In this document: piece after piece, positions 7,118-9,994 of the stretch
Numbering within the stretch: the stretch's first letter is position 1
Layout of the letters: every line of letters starts with the position of its first letter
Source: Sphingomonas sp.
GTDB taxonomy: Bacteria; Pseudomonadota; Alphaproteobacteria; Sphingomonadales; Sphingomonadaceae
DNA: 9,994 bases
Assembly (NCBI GenBank): GCA_019747165.1
Contig: JAIERC010000086.1
Span: forward strand, 1-9,994
Direction: 5' to 3'
Position numbers and translations under genes: made by a program
Notes under the pieces: model-generated
Database searches by the model: none
What the model saw: only the letters and a program-made list of their open reading frames with translations
Told to the model about the DNA's origin: nothing

Positions 7118-8590
7118 TCACGCCCCGGCCAACCCCACCACGCTCTCCACCGCGCGCTGCCACCCCGCCAGCCGGGCCGCGCGCACGCTGCCGTCCATGC
7201 CCGGCTCGAACACCTCCACCGCGCCGCGCATCGCGCTTGCTTCCTCCAGCCCGCTGAACAGCCCGCTGCCCACGCCCGCCAGCATCGCGGCGCCCAGCGC
7301 GGTCGTCTCGGCGAAGGCGGGGCGCTCCACGGTGATGCCCAGGATGTCCGCCATGTCCTGCGCCATCCAGTTGTTGGCGACCATGCCGCCGTCGATGCGC
7401 AGGCTCGCCCAGTCGACCCCGTCTGCCGCGAACGCGGTTTTCAGGTCGTGCGCCTGGTGAGCCATCGCCTCCAGCGCGGCACGGACGATGTGCGCGCGGG
7501 TGTTGGTGAAGCTGAGGCCGGAAATGCTCGCGCGCGCCTCTGGCTGCCACCACGGCGCGCCCAGGCCCGATAGCGCAGGGACCAGATAGACCCCGCCATT
7601 ATCGGCCACGCTGCGGGCGAGCGCCTCGGTCTCCGCCGCGGTGCCGATCAACCCGATCGAATCGCGCAGCCATTTGATCAGGCTGCCCGCCACGAACACC
7701 GATCCTTCCAGCGCATAGGCGCGCTTGCCGCCCAGCTGCCACGCGACGGTGGAGAGCAGCCGGTGGCGGGAAAGCGGCGGGGTGCTGCCCGCCTGGGTCA
7801 GGATGAACGCGCCAGTGCCAAAGGTCGCCTTGGTCTGGCCGGGCGCAAGGCAGGACTGGCCGATGGTCGCCGCCTGCTGGTCACCCGCCATGCCGCAAAT
7901 CGGGATGGCCGCGCCAAACAAGGTCGTCTCGCCAAAGCGCCCGGCGCAGTCGACTATCTCGGGCAGGGCGCGGGCGGGCGCGCCGAACAGGTCGATCAGC
8001 CCGTCGTCCCACCCGCCGCTGCCAATCGCCATCAGCGCGGTGCGGCTGGCATTTGTGGCATCGGTGATGTGGAGGCCGCCCGTCAGTTTCCAGACGAGCC
8101 AGCTTTCGACCGTGCCGATCGCCAGCCTGTCGCCCGCCTCGGCGAGTTGCGGCCAGTTGGCCATCGCCCAGCCGATCTTGCTGCCGCTGAAATAGGGATC
8201 GAGCAGCAGCCCGGTTTTGGCCTGTACCGCCCCCTCATGCCCCGCATCCTTCAGGTCGCGGCAGATGCTGGCGGTGCGGCGGTCTTGCCAGACGATGGCG
8301 GGGGCGAGGGGCTCGCCGGTGGTCTTGTCCCAGAACACCACCGTCTCGCGCTGGTTGGTGATGCCAACCGCCGCGATCTTTTCCGCGCCGCCCACCGCGT
8401 CAATCGCTGCTTTCGTCACCGCCAGCGTCCGCGTCCAGATTTCGGCGGCGTCATGCTCTACCCAGCCGGGCTGCGGATAATGCTGCGTCAGTTCAGCGGC
8501 ATGGGTGGCCAGGCAGGTGCCGCTGGCCGCAAACACCATCGCCCGGGTGGAGGTGGTGCCTTCATCGATGACAAGGATCAGGTCGCTCAT
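7118..8590 (-). CDS. glpK: Glycerol kinase
   Basis: A 490-residue FGGY-family kinase that phosphorylates glycerol to sn-glycerol 3-phosphate with ATP in the cytosol. Key parts compared with the E. coli enzyme: the N-terminal phosphate loop DEGTTSTR (9-16; the E. coli counterpart has DQGTTS), NQRET with Arg81, WQDRRT (101-106), DPYFSG with Tyr133, GDQQAA (236-241) with the catalytic-type Asp237, FGTGAF (257-262), GAPWWQPEARASISG (344-358) and DGGMVANNW (400-408). The glycerol-binding Arg, Tyr and Asp are all present. The segment just before GDQQAA is about three residues shorter than in E. coli and lacks its GGKGGTR loop, which binds fructose 1,6-bisphosphate, so that feedback is probably absent. 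No glpF, glpD or glpR is nearby. ATG 8590 gives the standard N-terminus; only a weak AGGG precedes it. Confidence 0.95.
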   Translation of the reverse strand: MSDLILVIDEGTTSTRAMVFAASGTCLATHAAELTQHYPQPGWVEHDAAEIWTRTLAVTKAAIDAVGGAEKIAAVGITNQRETVVFWDKTTGEPLAPAIVWQDRRTASICRDLKDAGHEGAVQAKTGLLLDPYFSGSKIGWAMANWPQLAEAGDRLAIGTVESWLVWKLTGGLHITDATNASRTALMAIGSGGWDDGLIDLFGAPARALPEIVDCAGRFGETTLFGAAIPICGMAGDQQAATIGQSCLAPGQTKATFGTGAFILTQAGSTPPLSRHRLLSTVAWQLGGKRAYALEGSVFVAGSLIKWLRDSIGLIGTAAETEALARSVADNGGVYLVPALSGLGAPWWQPEARASISGLSFTNTRAHIVRAALEAMAHQAHDLKTAFAADGVDWASLRIDGGMVANNWMAQDMADILGITVERPAFAETTALGAAMLAGVGSGLFSGLEEASAMRGAVEVFEPGMDGSVRAARLAGWQRAVESVVGLAGA

Positions 8591-8643
8591 GGCCCTACGC
8601 TAGCCGGGATTACAAGCGAGTGGAATGCCGCTAGAATGGCCTG

Positions 8644-9912
8644 ATGGAACAAACGCCCGGACCCATTGAACGATCCGACGACGATCTCCCGACTCGGCCG
8701 GTAATCGGTAACGCGCAGGCAGTGGCAGGTGGCGCGTCTGGCCTTGCCCCGTCGGTGGAGGACGTGGTGGCGATGGATGACGACACGCGGCGGCGCGATC
8801 GCTTGCTGGCCGCGCTCACCTTGATCGCCGGGGTTGGGTTAGCGCTGGCGCTGCCTTTTGCGTTGAAGGCGGGGGCGGAGTTTTTCCTCCCCGTCACGGC
8901 CGCATTGGTGATTGCCATCGCGCTGGTGCCCGTGCTCGAATGGCTGGAACGGCACCGTATGCCAGCGGCGCTCGCCTCGCTCACTTGCGTGCTGTTGTTC
9001 CTGGCGGCGGCCAATATCGCGCTGGCGGCGATCATCGTGCCGGCGGCCCAGTTCTTCCGGATGCTGCCCGAACGAATCGGGCAGATTCAAATGAACATCG
9101 CGCCGCTGCTCGATCTTTATTCCAGCCTCAACAAATATGTTGATGATACCGCGATGAAGCTTGCGGCCGGGGGCGCGCGCAAAATGGCCAGCGTGGCACA
9201 GGCAACCACCGTGCCCCCGCGATCACTGGTGGAACTGGTCGCCAGCACCGCGCCAACGGTGATCATTCAGATATTTTTCGGCACGCTGGTGGTGTTCTTC
9301 TTCCTGTCGGGCTGGACCCGGCTGCGGCGGCGGACGATCACCAGCCGAGCGAGCTTTGATGGCGCGATGGCGACCGCGCGGGTGATCCAGGATGTGGTGG
9401 ACGATACGTCATCCTATCTGGGCACCATTACCGTCATCAACCTGTCGCTTGGGCTGTTCGTCGCCTTCGCCGTCTGGCTGATGGGCATGCCCTATCCGTT
9501 GATGTGGGGCGGCATTGTCGCGCTGCTCAATTATGTGCCCTATTTCGGCCCGATCGTCGCCGCGCTGCTGCTCGCGCTGGGCGGGTTGATGGTGTTCACC
9601 GATATCTGGGTGGCGTTGATCCCGGCCTTCATTCTCATCGGTGCGCATCTGATCGAAGCCAACGCAATCACGCCCTTCATTGTTGGCCATCGGCTGACAA
9701 TAAATCCGATCATGATCTTGATATCGTTGAGCTTTTGGGGGTGGGTGTGGGGCACGCCGGGGGCACTGCTCGCGGTGCCATTGCTGATTATTCTGCAAAC
9801 GGTGATCGGGGCGGCGGGCCAGCCGGATATTGCCGGATTCCTGTTTGAACATGGCACGCTTGATCAGCAACGGCGGCGGGACGAACGCGCGTCGCGGCCG
9901 TCATCGCCCTGA
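8644..9912 (+). CDS. AI-2E / PerM family membrane transporter
   Basis: A 422-residue inner-membrane protein of the AI-2E transporter family (UPF0118/PerM). Members differ in substrate: some export autoinducer-2 and others are linked to ion or solute efflux, so none is assigned here. Hydrophobic segments lie at about 54-75, 81-98, 110-136, 204-222, 258-280, 286-318, 321-340 and 355-388, with a soluble stretch (about 137-203) between the third and fourth, as the family shows. The signature NYVPYFGPIVAALL (296-309) and GHRLTINPIMILISL (348-362) followed by WGTPGALLAVPLL (369-381) are clear. The first 45 residues are acidic, polar and not family-like. ATG 8644 has no good ribosome site, while ATG 8773 (Met44) has GGAGG 11 nt upstream and may be the true start. 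It diverges from glpK with 53 bp between the annotated starts, in which I see no convincing promoter. Confidence 0.92.
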   Translation: MEQTPGPIERSDDDLPTRPVIGNAQAVAGGASGLAPSVEDVVAMDDDTRRRDRLLAALTLIAGVGLALALPFALKAGAEFFLPVTAALVIAIALVPVLEWLERHRMPAALASLTCVLLFLAAANIALAAIIVPAAQFFRMLPERIGQIQMNIAPLLDLYSSLNKYVDDTAMKLAAGGARKMASVAQATTVPPRSLVELVASTAPTVIIQIFFGTLVVFFFLSGWTRLRRRTITSRASFDGAMATARVIQDVVDDTSSYLGTITVINLSLGLFVAFAVWLMGMPYPLMWGGIVALLNYVPYFGPIVAALLLALGGLMVFTDIWVALIPAFILIGAHLIEANAITPFIVGHRLTINPIMILISLSFWGWVWGTPGALLAVPLLIILQTVIGAAGQPDIAGFLFEHGTLDQQRRRDERASRPSSP

Positions 9913-9928
9913 TCGGTAGCGAGGATGG

Positions 9929-9957
9929 TTGACACCACCCGGCACCTCAACTAGGTG
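9929..9957 (+). promoter_or_regulatory. Possible promoter of the tRNA gene
   Basis: A perfect TTGACA (9929-9934) is followed after 17 bp by TAGGTG (9952-9957). Initiation near 9964 would lie about 14 nt before the tRNA 5' end, a reasonable distance. The -10 box is poor and it overlaps the hairpin at 9940-9960, so the two readings compete. Confidence 0.35.
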
Positions 9958-9960
9958 CCG
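9940..9960 (+). terminator. Hairpin after the AI-2E family gene, possible terminator
   Basis: CGGCACCT and AGGTGCCG form a perfect 8-bp stem around CAACT, 27 bases past the stop at 9912. No clear T-tract follows (the next bases are CGCCTCACGCTTTAT), so intrinsic termination is uncertain. Confidence 0.4.
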
Positions 9961-9977
9961 CGCCTCACGCTTTATAA

Positions 9978-9994
9978 GCGGGTGTAGCTCAGTT
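9978..9994 (+). tRNA. 5' end of a tRNA gene, cut by the window edge
   Basis: The last 17 bases read as a standard tRNA start: a seven-base acceptor strand GCGGGTG, T8-A9, then the D-stem GCTC and AGTT of the D-loop. The anticodon is outside the window. Glycine or aspartate would fit this acceptor strand, but the isotype cannot be settled here. tRNA ends are frequent integration sites; no integrase is seen. Confidence 0.8.

Noticed and set aside
7763..8644. Plus-strand open frame of 293 codons
   Set aside because: It is antisense to glpK and has no recognisable motif.
9971..9977. TTTATAA as a -10 box for the tRNA gene
   Set aside because: It touches the mature tRNA 5' end, so transcription would start inside the tRNA.

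Overview
The window looks like chromosomal DNA from a GC-rich alphaproteobacterium, most likely a sphingomonad (Sphingomonas, Sphingopyxis or Novosphingobium type). This rests on the high G+C coding style, the make-up of the fatty-acid genes, and a hairpin repeat of the CCCCGC-GAAA-GCGGGG kind that is common between genes in such genomes. The genus is an inference; nothing in the window fixes it.

Left part (1-4695): fatty-acid and ester metabolism. A multifunctional enoyl-CoA hydratase/3-hydroxyacyl-CoA dehydrogenase runs off the left edge on the minus strand. Upstream of it, on the same strand, is a serine hydrolase of the beta-lactamase/family VIII esterase kind. The 133 bp between them hold a cluster of three hairpins, two of which are inverted copies of one repeat. 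Diverging from the hydrolase is a plus-strand acyl-CoA synthetase; a small perfect inverted repeat sits in the shared upstream region. Together these genes could release or activate an acyl chain and pass it through two steps of beta-oxidation.

Middle part (4696-7117): a visibly A/T-richer accessory island on the minus strand. It is a tightly coupled three-gene operon. A 434-residue protein of unknown function that reads like a TIM barrel is followed, with an ATGA overlap, by an Xre-type antitoxin. The antitoxin stop codon directly abuts the GTG start of a RES-domain toxin. Upstream lies a 27-bp palindrome (12 of 13 base pairs matched) with a perfect TTGACA in its centre and an extra half-site one helical turn away, which looks like an autoregulated promoter/operator. 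The unknown first gene welded to a standard Xre-RES toxin-antitoxin pair is the most interesting thing in the window: it may be a three-part toxin-antitoxin or defence module.

Right part (7118-9994): a glycerol kinase on the minus strand, whose fructose-1,6-bisphosphate regulatory loop appears shortened; a divergent AI-2E/PerM-family membrane protein on the plus strand; then a short perfect hairpin, a possible promoter, and the first 17 bases of a tRNA gene cut by the window edge.
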